Positions 9,154 through 17,361 of a stretch of 64,000 bases of DNA are shown here, piece after piece (within the stretch, counting starts at the first letter, position 1; the number at the start of each line of letters is the position of its first letter). The translations under genes and the position numbers were made by a program. Source of the DNA: Terribium retamae (GTDB taxonomy: Bacteria; Pseudomonadota; Alphaproteobacteria; Rhizobiales; Rhizobiaceae). The stretch spans positions 20,048-84,047 of the forward strand of contig NZ_JAKREW010000025.1 in NCBI RefSeq assembly GCF_022347545.1. The letters are read 5' to 3'. The notes below the pieces were generated by a model. It ran no database searches, was not told the DNA's origin, and was given only the letters and a program-made list of their open reading frames with translations.

Positions 9154-9642
9154 ATGCCAGTGAGGGAGGTTGTTCTGATTGGCGATCCGCGGCTGCGGCA
9201 AGTCGCCTTGGCAGTCGACCTTGCCAAACATGATTGGCGGCCGGATGCGATAGACCTTGCCGACACGCTGGCCGACCTCAAGGGGCGGCTCGGTTTCGGC
9301 CGTGGTCTGGCCGGACCGCAGATCGGCTCACCCTGGCGGCTGATTGCCTTCGAATGCCGACTGGGAAGCTTCGTTGCCGTCAATCCGCACATCACCTGGC
9401 GCTCCGAGGAGGCTTTTTCCGTTCTGGATGATTGTTTCAGCATTCCGGGGCGGAAAGTGCCCGTGATGCGCAGCCGTTCCGTCACATTGCAATGCCTTGA
9501 CCTCGATGGCCAAGCCCGCGTCTTCGAGCGCCTTGAACCCGACCTTGCCGAACTGGTGCAACATGAGGTGGATCATCTCGATGGGATATTGATGGTGGAC
9601 CGAACCGTGTCGGAGGGAGGGAGGGGTGGAGTTGACAGGTGA
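9154..9642 (+). CDS. Peptide deformylase-like protein
   Basis: A 162-residue protein of the peptide deformylase family, whose members remove the N-formyl group from nascent proteins with a metal held by Cys-His-His. Motif 1 is GRGLAGPQIG (usual GxGLAAPQ), motif 2 is DDCFSIPG (usual EGCLS), and motif 3 QHEVDHLDGIL keeps the HExxH-type ligands and the catalytic Glu. The metal-binding Cys and both His are retained, but motif 2 is altered, and the protein lacks the extended C-terminus of housekeeping PDF. No fmt gene is adjacent. It is therefore likely a secondary deformylase paralogue. ATG at 9154 follows GAGGAGG by 6 bases. Confidence 0.8.
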   Translation: MPVREVVLIGDPRLRQVALAVDLAKHDWRPDAIDLADTLADLKGRLGFGRGLAGPQIGSPWRLIAFECRLGSFVAVNPHITWRSEEAFSVLDDCFSIPGRKVPVMRSRSVTLQCLDLDGQARVFERLEPDLAELVQHEVDHLDGILMVDRTVSEGGRGGVDR

Positions 9643-10031
9643 ACGGGGGCGACCTGGTTGAACGGCATCAGCCAGTCGTCGCGCTGGCCGTAAGCGTTGA
9701 CGTCACTCAACGCGCAAGATCGAACGGCCACAAATGTTCACGGTACCCTCGGTAGTTGCGCCGCGCATCGAACGCGTCCGCTTCGAGCTTGGGCCGCGCT
9801 CGCTTCAGGTCGAGCGCAGCACGCCCGACATGTTGCGGATCGCCTTTTCCGGCGATGAATGATCGAGTGGGATTCCGGGTTCGCGACATTTCGTCGTAGA
9901 GATTGTCACCGATGGCTTTTCCAGAGAAGCATCAGACCGAAGCATTGCCCGCCTCTTTATTTCGCGTCAGATCTCAACCTGACGGCCCGTTCTAAAATCA
10001 GGCATATGAAGAGCATCGGAAAGTTCAAATC
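9643..10031. other. Intergenic region with a short dyad and no clear gene
   Basis: 389 bp. A perfect 7-bp dyad, GCGTTGA at 9694-9700 and TCAACGC at 9707-9713, has no T-run, so it is more like an operator or structural element than a terminator. A 60-codon minus-strand frame ends at 9707 but has no visible ribosome-binding site or recognisable motif; it could be a decayed gene end. A Shine-Dalgarno-like GGAAAG at 10018-10023 belongs to the next gene. Confidence 0.45.
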
Positions 10032-12419
10032 ATGAAGAACGACAAATCCTCACGTGAGTTGAGCGAGATCCTGCGCGATCTCGCACGTGAGGAGGATGGG
10101 GTGGCGGAAGCATTGCGGCTCGCGGAAGCTCATCTTGTCGGCGAGCCGGGCGATACGGACATATTGGAGTGGCGCATCCGCTTGCTTGACCAAACAGGGC
10201 GCAGTGAGGATGCCCTGGTTGCATTCGAGCCATACAAGACCGCAATCCTTGCCCTGCAGCCCGAAAGCCCGCATCGCTGGCAAAAACTTGGTTTCGCGCT
10301 CTTTTGGCAGGCGGGGATCTGCCGCGCGATCGGCCGCAGGGAAGAGGCGCGCCGGCTGGTCCTTGAAGCGGTGACCAGGATCGGCAGCTTCGCCGATCAT
10401 ACGACTTGGATGACGGCTGCGAGATGGTTTTGGGAGGATGGCGAATTCGGTACCGCGGGGCGCCTCTGGTACGATGTCATGTTCAGGAGCAACGCCGACG
10501 TTGGCCTGGCCACCGAAATTCTAGAAACCACGACGGCCCTGGGCGACGAACACAACCATGATTGGGTATGGCTCGCACGCATGCGGGCGACCTTGACCGT
10601 TCCGGCGCGAAGACAGGAGCGCATCGAGGCCATGTTCCAGCGTGTCCAGCACCAGCCCCTGGCATGGCGCATCAGGGCCAGGGCGCGTGCCATAGCGGGT
10701 GATCTCGACGGTGCTTCCGCCGATCTCGATCGTTACCTCGAATTTGGCGGCGACCCCAGGGCACAGGTTTGGCGCGCGCAGCTCAACCATCATATGGGGC
10801 GGGCCCATGGCCTGGAGCAGATCGTGTGGAAGCGCACCCCCGAAGCGGGCGGACGCGATTATTATGCGGCAGGCTGCGACGTCGCGGAATTCATCGAGGA
10901 ATTGCAGCAAGAGGGGCAATATGCCGGTGCCGATGATTTCGCACGTGCCCGTCGGGTGGAGGCTGAGGTCTACAAGCTCGGCGCAGAACGTTTCGAACAT
11001 TACTTCAAGACGGGAGAAGGCAATAGCGAGGATACCGATCCGCACGTCTATGCAATGCTGTGCAACAATCTCGGCTCATCGTGGGGCATCGACCAGGAGC
11101 GTTACCTGGAGGGCATAGCCTGGCACGACAAAGGCTGGGCAGTCTCGCCCTTTTGGGAGCAATACGGCAACCGGCTGCAAAACCAGCTCCATGCTGGCCA
11201 ATGGGCGGGTGTGATCGAATCCTATGAAGTTCTGCGCAGGGCTTTCGGCAGGAATTGGAGATATGAAAAACAACTGAATGGTATCGGTTATGCCTATGAG
11301 CAGCTCGGACGCCATGGCGACGTGATCGCCCTCTATGATGAATTTTCCGACTGGTGTTGGGCGTTCGAGACGAGCTGGCTCGAGTTCGACGAGGAAGAGA
11401 ACCAGATCGGGCTGGTGTTGCGGGCGGCAAAGGCAGCCGCGCATCAAGGGCAGGACGATCTGTTGCGTGAGATCTCGCACAGGCTCAGGACCTCTGATCG
11501 TCTGACCCCGAACATGGCGGGCTTTCTCGCCAGGGTGTGGACGGACCACGGTGATCCGGCCGAGGCGGAGCGCTGCAGGCAGGCGCTCATTCCGCAGGAG
11601 CCGCCGGCGACGCCGGTCGCAACCAAGCGTCCTGACTTCGAAACCCTGAGGAAAATTCATGATGGCGTGCCGTTGAATTCGGGATATGGCGCTCTCACGC
11701 TGGCAGCGGACGATGAGCAAGACTGGCATTTCGTCGTCACGCGCTATCTGGCGCCAGCCAACGGCGATCCCTTTTGTCCCGTCAACATCGAAGCGCGACG
11801 CGAAGCAGAGCCGGGCGGCCTTGCCTGGCAGGTTGGTCTGGTCGAGGAGCCGGCCGGATGGCTAGGCCGCCTCGGCGGCCGCAAGGTCAACCAGCGTGTG
11901 CAGCTAATCCGTTCCGCCATGGGCTCGCTTGACGCCGATGCACTTCAGAGTGCCGACGAAACGGAGATCGAGATCTTCTGGCCGCAATTCCTGCAACGCT
12001 ACCAAAGAGCGGACAAGATTTGGCGGCATCTCTGTGAGACAATAACTCTTGAGCAAATCGAGGCGCTTCTCGCTGAACTCGAGGCCGCCGGCTATGGATA
12101 TGGCCAATGGCTTCATCTTGGCATCTGCCAGATTCAGCGTTCGCTCATCAACGGTCGGCAGGAACTCAGCCTTTGCTTCGACCGCTTGCGGGATGGTGAT
12201 CCCGCTAGACCCGCCAAGGCCAGCGATTTCTATTATTACCGCTATCAGATCGCCGAAACCGAAGACCGACCTGTTCTTTGCTATCTCTATCAAGACAAGA
12301 ACCACCAGGACGCTCGGGATATCGAGCCTGGCGCGCCTGATCTGGCGCTGGCCTCGCTCGACCACTTCCAGCGCATGACGCGCCGGCTGGAGCGTTGGCG
12401 CAGGCAACGAATGGGTTAA
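10032..12419 (+). CDS. Large helical-repeat (TPR-like) protein of unknown function
   Basis: A 795-residue cytoplasmic protein that I do not recognise. No signal peptide or membrane segment is visible. The first 540 residues read as degenerate tetratricopeptide-like helical hairpins, for example DTDILEWRIRLLDQTGRSEDAL, FWQAGICRAIGRREEARRLVLEA, WRIRARARAIAGDLDGASADLDRYL and YEKQLNGIGYAYEQLGRHGDVIALYDEF, rich in Trp and aromatic residues. Residues from about 545 to the end form a separate region (QDWHFVVTRYL onwards) with mixed beta content and a Tyr-rich stretch DFYYYRYQIAE. ATG at 10032 follows GGAAAG by 8 bases. The gene stands alone with wide flanks, and its base composition looks somewhat less GC-rich than its neighbours. 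TPR-type scaffolding is a plausible role but is only inferred. Confidence 0.75.
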   Translation: MKNDKSSRELSEILRDLAREEDGVAEALRLAEAHLVGEPGDTDILEWRIRLLDQTGRSEDALVAFEPYKTAILALQPESPHRWQKLGFALFWQAGICRAIGRREEARRLVLEAVTRIGSFADHTTWMTAARWFWEDGEFGTAGRLWYDVMFRSNADVGLATEILETTTALGDEHNHDWVWLARMRATLTVPARRQERIEAMFQRVQHQPLAWRIRARARAIAGDLDGASADLDRYLEFGGDPRAQVWRAQLNHHMGRAHGLEQIVWKRTPEAGGRDYYAAGCDVAEFIEELQQEGQYAGADDFARARRVEAEVYKLGAERFEHYFKTGEGNSEDTDPHVYAMLCNNLGSSWGIDQERYLEGIAWHDKGWAVSPFWEQYGNRLQNQLHAGQWAGVIESYEVLRRAFGRNWRYEKQLNGIGYAYEQLGRHGDVIALYDEFSDWCWAFETSWLEFDEEENQIGLVLRAAKAAAHQGQDDLLREISHRLRTSDRLTPNMAGFLARVWTDHGDPAEAERCRQALIPQEPPATPVATKRPDFETLRKIHDGVPLNSGYGALTLAADDEQDWHFVVTRYLAPANGDPFCPVNIEARREAEPGGLAWQVGLVEEPAGWLGRLGGRKVNQRVQLIRSAMGSLDADALQSADETEIEIFWPQFLQRYQRADKIWRHLCETITLEQIEALLAELEAAGYGYGQWLHLGICQIQRSLINGRQELSLCFDRLRDGDPARPAKASDFYYYRYQIAETEDRPVLCYLYQDKNHQDARDIEPGAPDLALASLDHFQRMTRRLERWRRQRMG

Positions 12420-12556
12420 TCGCTGGACTGATGCGTGTTCGCTTGCTCTCCTTGCAACGTTGCCTGCCACGCTACGGAAATGGCCATCCGCGCATCACCC
12501 CATAACTTCGCGCCGTTCGGGACTTGAACAAGCTGCGGTGACAACGGCTCGAGCTG

Positions 12557-13036
12557 TCAGAACCTGACACGTGCCTCGAACTTCACGCGGTCGAGCATGA
12601 TCATGGACCGAAACTTGCGGATATTGGGGTTGGCGTAGAGCCGCTCCTTGGTGAAGGTCTCGAATGCAGCAACATCCTCCACCACGACGACGATCACGAA
12701 ATCGGCGTCGCCGGTCACCATGTAGCACTGCGTCACTTCGGGGGCGCTGCGCATGTCGCGCTTGAAGGCGTCGATCAGGTCGAGCCGTTCGCTCTCCAGT
12801 TCGATATTGACCACTACCGTCAGCGATTTGCCGACCGCCTGCGGATCGACCAACGCGATATCGGCAACGATGACGCCTTCTTCCCGCAGCCGCCGCACCC
12901 TGCGCATGCACGAGGCGGCGGAAGAGGCGACGCGCTCTGCCAGTTCCGCAAAAGAAAGCCGGTTGTCCTCCTGCAACGCGTTCAGGATGCGCCGATCGAG
13001 ATCATCCAACGGCGTATGGGGCATGTTGGTGGCCAT
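12557..13036 (-). CDS. Lrp/AsnC-family transcriptional regulator
   Basis: A 159-residue feast/famine regulator. The N-terminal HTH covers about residues 10-60 (LDDLDRRILNALQEDNRLSFAELAERV, then CMRRVRRLREEGVI), followed by the RAM ligand-binding domain with a VTQCYMVTGDADFVIVVVVED core. It starts at ATG 13036 after AAGGGATGCA and lies only 13 bp downstream of the LuxR-type gene on the same strand, so the two are very likely co-transcribed. The co-located amino-acid-type permease suggests an amino acid ligand, but this is inference. Confidence 0.9.
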   Translation of the reverse strand: MATNMPHTPLDDLDRRILNALQEDNRLSFAELAERVASSAASCMRRVRRLREEGVIVADIALVDPQAVGKSLTVVVNIELESERLDLIDAFKRDMRSAPEVTQCYMVTGDADFVIVVVVEDVAAFETFTKERLYANPNIRKFRSMIMLDRVKFEARVRF

Positions 13037-13049
13037 TGCATCCCTTGCT

Positions 13050-13880
13050 TCAGCGTTCGCTCAGCAGATGTTTGATGAAAAGGTTGAACAGCTCGGTCTG
13101 GCTGGAGATGTCGAGCTTGGCGTAGATGTTCTTGCGGTGGATCTTCACCGTGCCCTCGGCAATGCCGAGAATGCGTCCGATCGACATGGATGAATGACCG
13201 CGCAATACCAGGCTGACGATGGTCTGCTCGCGTCGGGTCAGCCGCGACGGCGCAAAGGTGGCGAACGCGCGCTCGACGTCGTCGGCATCGTGCGGCTGGC
13301 CGGGTTCGGCCGCTGCGTCAGGCGCAAGATGCTCCCAATGCCGGCTGATCAGCATCGTGACCAGCGCCGCGGTCTGTTGCAGGTGGTCGAAATCGGCGGC
13401 CGAGAACGTGACGCTGGAATTTGCTCGCAACAATGAATAGGCAAGATAGAAACCGGGCTGCAGCGGCGTCAGGAAGACAATCTCTTCGCTCAGCGAGCCG
13501 GTTTCCATCGAGATGCAGGGATGGACGTCCGGCGAATTGTAATATTCGGCTTGGAAGAAGGCATCCGGCGCCAGGTCGGCCAGTCGATGCAGGCCTTGCG
13601 GCGCACGGCGCAGGCAAGCGGAATAAACGGCATCGAGCAGATAGGTGCCGTCGAGATAGTTGCGCATGATCTGCCGGGAAGAGACGTCGCCCAGTCCGTC
13701 GTGGAGCAGGGAAGGGCGTTCGCGACCGGGGTAAGCGAAGATGCAGGACAGGTCGAAGGGCGCGACAGTGCGCAGCGCGGCATCCAGCCGCTCGGCGAAG
13801 CCCGGCTTGCCGAGATGCGCCACCAACTCCGGCGTCGCTGCATGCCAGGTTGCAAGTGCCGTCTGATCATTCATTGCCAT
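13050..13880 (-). CDS. LuxR-family (GerE-type HTH) transcriptional regulator
   Basis: A 276-residue regulator with a C-terminal LuxR/GerE DNA-binding domain (LTRREQTIVSLVLRGHSSMSIGRIL, then GTVKIHRKNIYAKLDISSQTEL, about residues 210-270). The N-terminal 200 residues show no receiver aspartate pattern and no clear autoinducer domain, so it is probably an unidentified ligand sensor. ATG at 13880 follows GGGAGG. Divergent from the permease gene across 230 bp containing two dyads, and upstream of the Lrp-type gene in the same operon. The simplest reading is that it controls the permease-dehydrogenase operon. Confidence 0.85.
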   Translation of the reverse strand: MAMNDQTALATWHAATPELVAHLGKPGFAERLDAALRTVAPFDLSCIFAYPGRERPSLLHDGLGDVSSRQIMRNYLDGTYLLDAVYSACLRRAPQGLHRLADLAPDAFFQAEYYNSPDVHPCISMETGSLSEEIVFLTPLQPGFYLAYSLLRANSSVTFSAADFDHLQQTAALVTMLISRHWEHLAPDAAAEPGQPHDADDVERAFATFAPSRLTRREQTIVSLVLRGHSSMSIGRILGIAEGTVKIHRKNIYAKLDISSQTELFNLFIKHLLSER

Positions 13881-13936
13881 CGAACCTCCCGTCCGACGGA
13901 TCGTCTGCCATCATGTTCCAGCGTCCCGTCTCCGAG

Positions 13937-13964
13937 GTTCGCTTGATATCCAACTCAAGCGAAC
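13937..13964. promoter_or_regulatory. Perfect 10-bp dyad between LuxR gene and permease operon
   Basis: GTTCGCTTGA (13937-13946), an 8-base spacer and TCAAGCGAAC (13955-13964) make a perfect inverted repeat, extendable by two further pairs across one mismatch. It lies 57 bp upstream of the leftward regulator start and 147 bp from the permease start, a position expected of the regulator's operator. Confidence 0.6.
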
Positions 13965-13990
13965 TTCGGCGTCTGCCTATCCCTTAAGCC

Positions 13991-14008
13991 ATATCCCTTT
14001 GGGGATAT
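13991..14008. promoter_or_regulatory. Second dyad, ATATCCC-TTTG-GGGATAT
   Basis: Seven-base arms at 13991-13997 and 14002-14008 around TTTG form an inverted repeat nearer the permease gene. It may be a second operator or part of the promoter of the permease operon. Confidence 0.45.
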
Positions 14009-14110
14009 TTCACCCCCTGCGCGGCGCTGAAACTATGCCGGATAACCATGGGAGGGCCAGGACCAATCGACAGTGATTGGGGAGAACCCTCTTTGAAAGA
14101 GGGGACAAGC

Positions 14111-15616
14111 ATGAGCAAGAGTTCGGACGGGCGCACCGCCGGCGTCACATACCAGACGGTGGACCAGAGTTATTTCGAGCAACGCCAGCTGCAAAGGCAT
14201 GCTGGGTTGTTCTCGCTCTGGATGATGGGCGTTGGCGCCGTCATCGCCGGCGAATATTCGGGCTGGAACATCGGCTTCTCACAAGGAGGTTTCGGCGGCC
14301 TGCTGCTCGCGGCGCTGATCATCGGCTTCATGTATATCTGCCTTTGCTGTTCCATCGGTGAGATGAGTGCCGCGCTGCCGCATACGGGTGGTGCCTATTC
14401 CTTTTCGCGCACGGCGCTGGGTCCGTGGGGTGGCTTCACCACTGGCCTTGCCGAGAACATCGAGTTCGTGCTGGCGCCTGCTGCCAACATGTTCTTCATG
14501 AGCTCTTATCTCGCAGCCATATTCGGCACGCCGGAAAGCGCGCTGCCGCTGTGGTGGGTCGGCGGTTACGTTGTCATGTTGGGCCTGTCGCTGCGCGGCC
14601 TCGAACTTTCGATGCGGGTCGTCATTTATGTGACCGTCGCGGCGATCGCCGTGCTCCTATTCTTCTTCATCGTCGCCATCCCGCATCTGGACTTCACCCG
14701 CTACGCACTCAACATCGCGGCCGGCCCACAGGGGTCGACGCTGCTGCCGGAAGGCAATGGCGAATGGCTGCCCTTCGGCTTCACCGGCGTGATGCTGTCG
14801 CTGCCTTTCGCGGTCTACATGTTCCTGGCCGTCGAACAACTGCCGCTCACCGCCGAGGAGGCGAAGAACCCGACGCGTGACATGCCGCGAGCGCTGATCC
14901 TGTCGATCCTGACGCTGGCGGCGCTGGCGCTCGGCGTGCTGTTCTTCAGCGCTTCCATTCCGCAAGGCGCCCATGCCATGGGCTCGTCTGGCGAACCGCT
15001 GCTCGACGGCTTCCGTATCATTTTCGGTGACGGCTGGGCGAAGCTTCTGGCCTCGGTGGCGGTTCTGGGGCTCGCCGCTTCCTTCTTTGCCGGCTCCTTT
15101 GCCTCGGGCCGCAATATCTATTCGCTGTCGCGTGCCGGCTATCTGCCGACCGCGCTGTCGGTGACCAATGCCCGCACCAAGACGCCCAACATCGCGCTTG
15201 CCGCGGGTTCGGCTCTCGCCCTGTTCATGCTGCTGCTTGTCTGGTTCCTGGGGGGCCGGCACAATGTCGCTTTCATGGGCGGGTTCCTGGTCTCGATGAT
15301 CGTCTTTGCGGGCATGGTCTCCTATGTGATGCAGAGCATTGCTTTCCTGAAGCTGCGCAAACTCTATGCCGCGATCGAGCGGCCTTTCGTCAGCCCGTTC
15401 GGCCGGTTCGGCGCCTACGCCACGATCCTGATCTGCCTGATCACGCTGGGTTATCAGTTCTTCGATCCGCTCTATCGCTGGGCGGCGATCGCAGCGGCTG
15501 TCTGGTATGCCATTGGCCTCGCCTATTTCGCCTTCTATCGCCGGCACCGCCTGGTGCTGTCACCTGAAGAGGAGTTTGCCGTGACGGGCGGTATGCGCGG
15601 CCAACCAGCGGAATGA
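14111..15616 (+). CDS. APC-superfamily amino acid/ethanolamine-type permease
   Basis: Inner-membrane secondary transporter of 501 residues with about 12 hydrophobic segments. The first helix, GVGAVIAGEYSGWNIG, and the next segment, CCSIGEMSAALPHTGGAYSFSRTALGPWGGFTTGL, carry the conserved APC unwound-helix and helix 2-3 motifs and look closest to the ethanolamine/amino acid permease branch. A later VEQLPLTAEEAKNPTRDMPRAL segment is the conserved cytoplasmic loop. ATG at 14111 with GAGGGGACAAGC before it is preferred over an upstream start at 14048. It is followed after 40 bp by a dehydrogenase in the same direction. Substrate is unproven: no ethanolamine ammonia-lyase genes are adjacent. Confidence 0.85.
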   Translation: MSKSSDGRTAGVTYQTVDQSYFEQRQLQRHAGLFSLWMMGVGAVIAGEYSGWNIGFSQGGFGGLLLAALIIGFMYICLCCSIGEMSAALPHTGGAYSFSRTALGPWGGFTTGLAENIEFVLAPAANMFFMSSYLAAIFGTPESALPLWWVGGYVVMLGLSLRGLELSMRVVIYVTVAAIAVLLFFFIVAIPHLDFTRYALNIAAGPQGSTLLPEGNGEWLPFGFTGVMLSLPFAVYMFLAVEQLPLTAEEAKNPTRDMPRALILSILTLAALALGVLFFSASIPQGAHAMGSSGEPLLDGFRIIFGDGWAKLLASVAVLGLAASFFAGSFASGRNIYSLSRAGYLPTALSVTNARTKTPNIALAAGSALALFMLLLVWFLGGRHNVAFMGGFLVSMIVFAGMVSYVMQSIAFLKLRKLYAAIERPFVSPFGRFGAYATILICLITLGYQFFDPLYRWAAIAAAVWYAIGLAYFAFYRRHRLVLSPEEEFAVTGGMRGQPAE

Positions 15617-15656
15617 GACCCGGTAAAACCGGCAAAGCCATAGCAAGGACAAGAAC

Positions 15657-16424
15657 ATGACTGGAAGACTGCGGGATAAGGTCGCGATCGTCTCGGGCGG
15701 CGCGACCGGCATGGGCGGGGCTGCGTCAAAACTGTTCGCTGCCGAGGGAGCGAGGGTGGCAATCGTCGACCGCAACGCGGAAGCTTCGGCTGCGACGGTC
15801 GCAGAGATCGAGGCAGCCGGCGGCAAGGCTACTTATTTCGTGGCTGACGTCTCCGACGAGGCCGAAGTCCAGGCTGCCGTAAAGGCAGCCGCGGAAACCT
15901 TTGGGCCTGCGACGGTCTTGTTCAACCATGCCGGCACCATCGTCATCAAGCCGTTCCTGGAAACCACCGTGACCGAGTGGGATTGGCTGCACGCCGTCAA
16001 CGTGCGGTCTATGTTCCTGATGACGCGTGCCGTGCTGCCGGGGATGATCTCGGCCGGCGGCGGTTCTATCGTCTGTACCTCGTCGATTTCGGCCGTGGCA
16101 GCAACACCGATGGAAGTGCTTTACGATACCACGAAAGGCGCCTGCCACATGTTCGCGCGGGCGATTGCCGTCGAGTTCCGCGACAGGAACATCCGATGCA
16201 ATGCGGTTTGTCCCGGTTTCGTCCGTACCCCGCACGGCCTGCGCGAGGTGGCGGAGCTGCAAAACCTCGGCGTCGATGTGTCGGAAGCCGCAATCGCCGC
16301 CCAGCAGGGGCGTATCGGCGAACCGGAGGAGGTCGCCAAGGCGGCACTGTTTCTCGCCAGCGACGAATCGAGCTTCGTCAACGGCGCGCATCTGTTCGTA
16401 GACAACGCCTTCACAGCGATATGA
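15657..16424 (+). CDS. Short-chain dehydrogenase/reductase
   Basis: NAD(P)-dependent oxidoreductase of 255 residues in the classical SDR family. Cofactor loop GGATGMGG (about residues 14-21), NHAG near residue 90, the catalytic Ser in CTSSISAVAA, and YDTTK as YxxxK. The acidic D in VAIVDRNAEAS after beta-2 favours NAD(H). The C-terminus FVNGAHLFVDNAFTAI matches the SDR substrate lobe. AGCAAGGAC precedes the ATG, and the gene is 40 bp after the permease, so it probably oxidises the imported compound or a product of it. Convergent with the DUF2293 gene, 4 bp away. Confidence 0.9.
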   Translation: MTGRLRDKVAIVSGGATGMGGAASKLFAAEGARVAIVDRNAEASAATVAEIEAAGGKATYFVADVSDEAEVQAAVKAAAETFGPATVLFNHAGTIVIKPFLETTVTEWDWLHAVNVRSMFLMTRAVLPGMISAGGGSIVCTSSISAVAATPMEVLYDTTKGACHMFARAIAVEFRDRNIRCNAVCPGFVRTPHGLREVAELQNLGVDVSEAAIAAQQGRIGEPEEVAKAALFLASDESSFVNGAHLFVDNAFTAI

Positions 16425-16428
16425 GCAG

Positions 16429-16743
16429 CTAGTCTTCGTCGTCGTCGGGATCGAGCAGGCGCGTGGCACGCCAGCGCGTCAGCACTTCGTTGGTTTGGTC
16501 GACGACGAAGAAACGCGCCGAGTCGCGATCGTAACCCTCCGCCAGCAGCTTTTCGTAATCGGTATGCTGATGGCGGACATGGGCGATGGTGGCCAGCCAC
16601 ACCGCTATGCCGGGCGGCAAGGTTTTCATATGCACCGCGCCGGCATCGGCGCGAATACGTTCCATATCCGCATAGGGTGCCAGCGGCAGAAGCGCGGTGA
16701 GCGCCTTGGCGATGGCGCGGCGGCGGCCGGTCGGTGCGTTCAT
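16429..16743 (-). CDS. DUF2293-like small protein
   Basis: A 104-residue soluble protein resembling DUF2293: RRRAIAKALTALLPLAPYADMERIR, then an internal segment with AVWLATIAHVRHQHTDYEKLL, and a conserved aromatic RFFVVDQTNEVLTRW near the C-terminus, ending in an acidic tail PDDDED. Function unknown. Its ATG overlaps the trmO stop as ATGA, so translation is coupled to TrmO; a role connected with RNA is an inference from that pairing only. Confidence 0.75.
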   Translation of the reverse strand: MNAPTGRRRAIAKALTALLPLAPYADMERIRADAGAVHMKTLPPGIAVWLATIAHVRHQHTDYEKLLAEGYDRDSARFFVVDQTNEVLTRWRATRLLDPDDDED

Positions 16744-17246
16744 TTGTCATTCCGATCCGGCATAAGCGCATCGGCCAAAGCGTCGACCGATGGAAAGTAG
16801 GGCTTGATGTCGATCACCGGTGTACCGTCGAGCGCATCGATGGCATCGAGCTCCATCCGTCCGGTTTCGACGTCGAACGAAATCAGCCGCACCGAATGCA
16901 GGCCGATGGGGTTCGGCCGGGCAGGGGAGCGTAGCGCAAAAACTCCTTTGGCTTCCGTTGCATGGCGCGGTTTCTGCACAATCAGATTCCGCGGCGCATG
17001 ATGCATCCAGGTCAACACGTAGATGTGGCTGACGCGCTGAAGGCCTGCGAGACCGGGTCGGTAGGGCTGATCGATCAAAAGCGAGGCCGGCTGGCCGGTC
17101 TCGCGTGCGGCGCGCATATTCTTGGGGCAGTTCTCGCGCTCCTTCCAAGGCGAGAGGACGCGGCCAATGAAGACGATAGGACCATCGGGTGGCAACCCGG
17201 CCGGATCCTGCTTCAGCACTTCCTCGCCGCCACGCATTTCGAACAT
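16740..17246 (-). CDS. trmO: tRNA (N6-threonylcarbamoyladenosine-37)-N6-methyltransferase TrmO
   Basis: A 168-residue protein of the TsaA/TrmO (UPF0066) family, which uses SAM to methylate t6A37 in certain tRNAs. Family features: FIGRVLSPWKERENCPKN near the N-terminus, a central HIYVLTWMHHAPR, and the diagnostic ARPNPIGLHSVRLI, followed by DALDGTPVIDIKPYFP. It is shorter than E. coli TrmO, which has an extra C-terminal domain, but normal for the alphaproteobacterial form. ATG at 17246 follows GGGAAA by about 6 bases. Divergent from the ArsR-methyltransferase gene across 115 bp. Confidence 0.85.
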   Translation of the reverse strand: MFEMRGGEEVLKQDPAGLPPDGPIVFIGRVLSPWKERENCPKNMRAARETGQPASLLIDQPYRPGLAGLQRVSHIYVLTWMHHAPRNLIVQKPRHATEAKGVFALRSPARPNPIGLHSVRLISFDVETGRMELDAIDALDGTPVIDIKPYFPSVDALADALMPDRNDK

Positions 17247-17319
17247 CGATCATTTCCCGCAAAAGGCTGCGCCATTTTCTGGCCGCCGAACGACATTGGC
17301 AATTGCGTTGGTTCTGAAT

Positions 17320-17340
17320 TTGACATAAACATATGTTTAT
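17320..17340 (+). promoter_or_regulatory. Palindromic operator overlapping a -35 hexamer before arsR-metF
   Basis: ATAAACATATGTTTAT at 17325-17340 is a perfect 16-bp palindrome. It overlaps the last base of TTGACA (17320-17325), a consensus -35, and ends 21 bp before the ArsR-type start. This is the expected place for autorepression by the ArsR-like protein, which would also control the coupled metF. No convincing -10 at 16-18 bp spacing was found. Confidence 0.65.
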
Positions 17341-17361
17341 ATCTTTTCGAGGAATGCCGCT

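Noticed and set aside
9707..9889. 60-codon minus-strand frame in the 389-bp gap
   Set aside because: No ribosome-binding site, no motif and no coupling to a neighbour; at best a decayed gene end.
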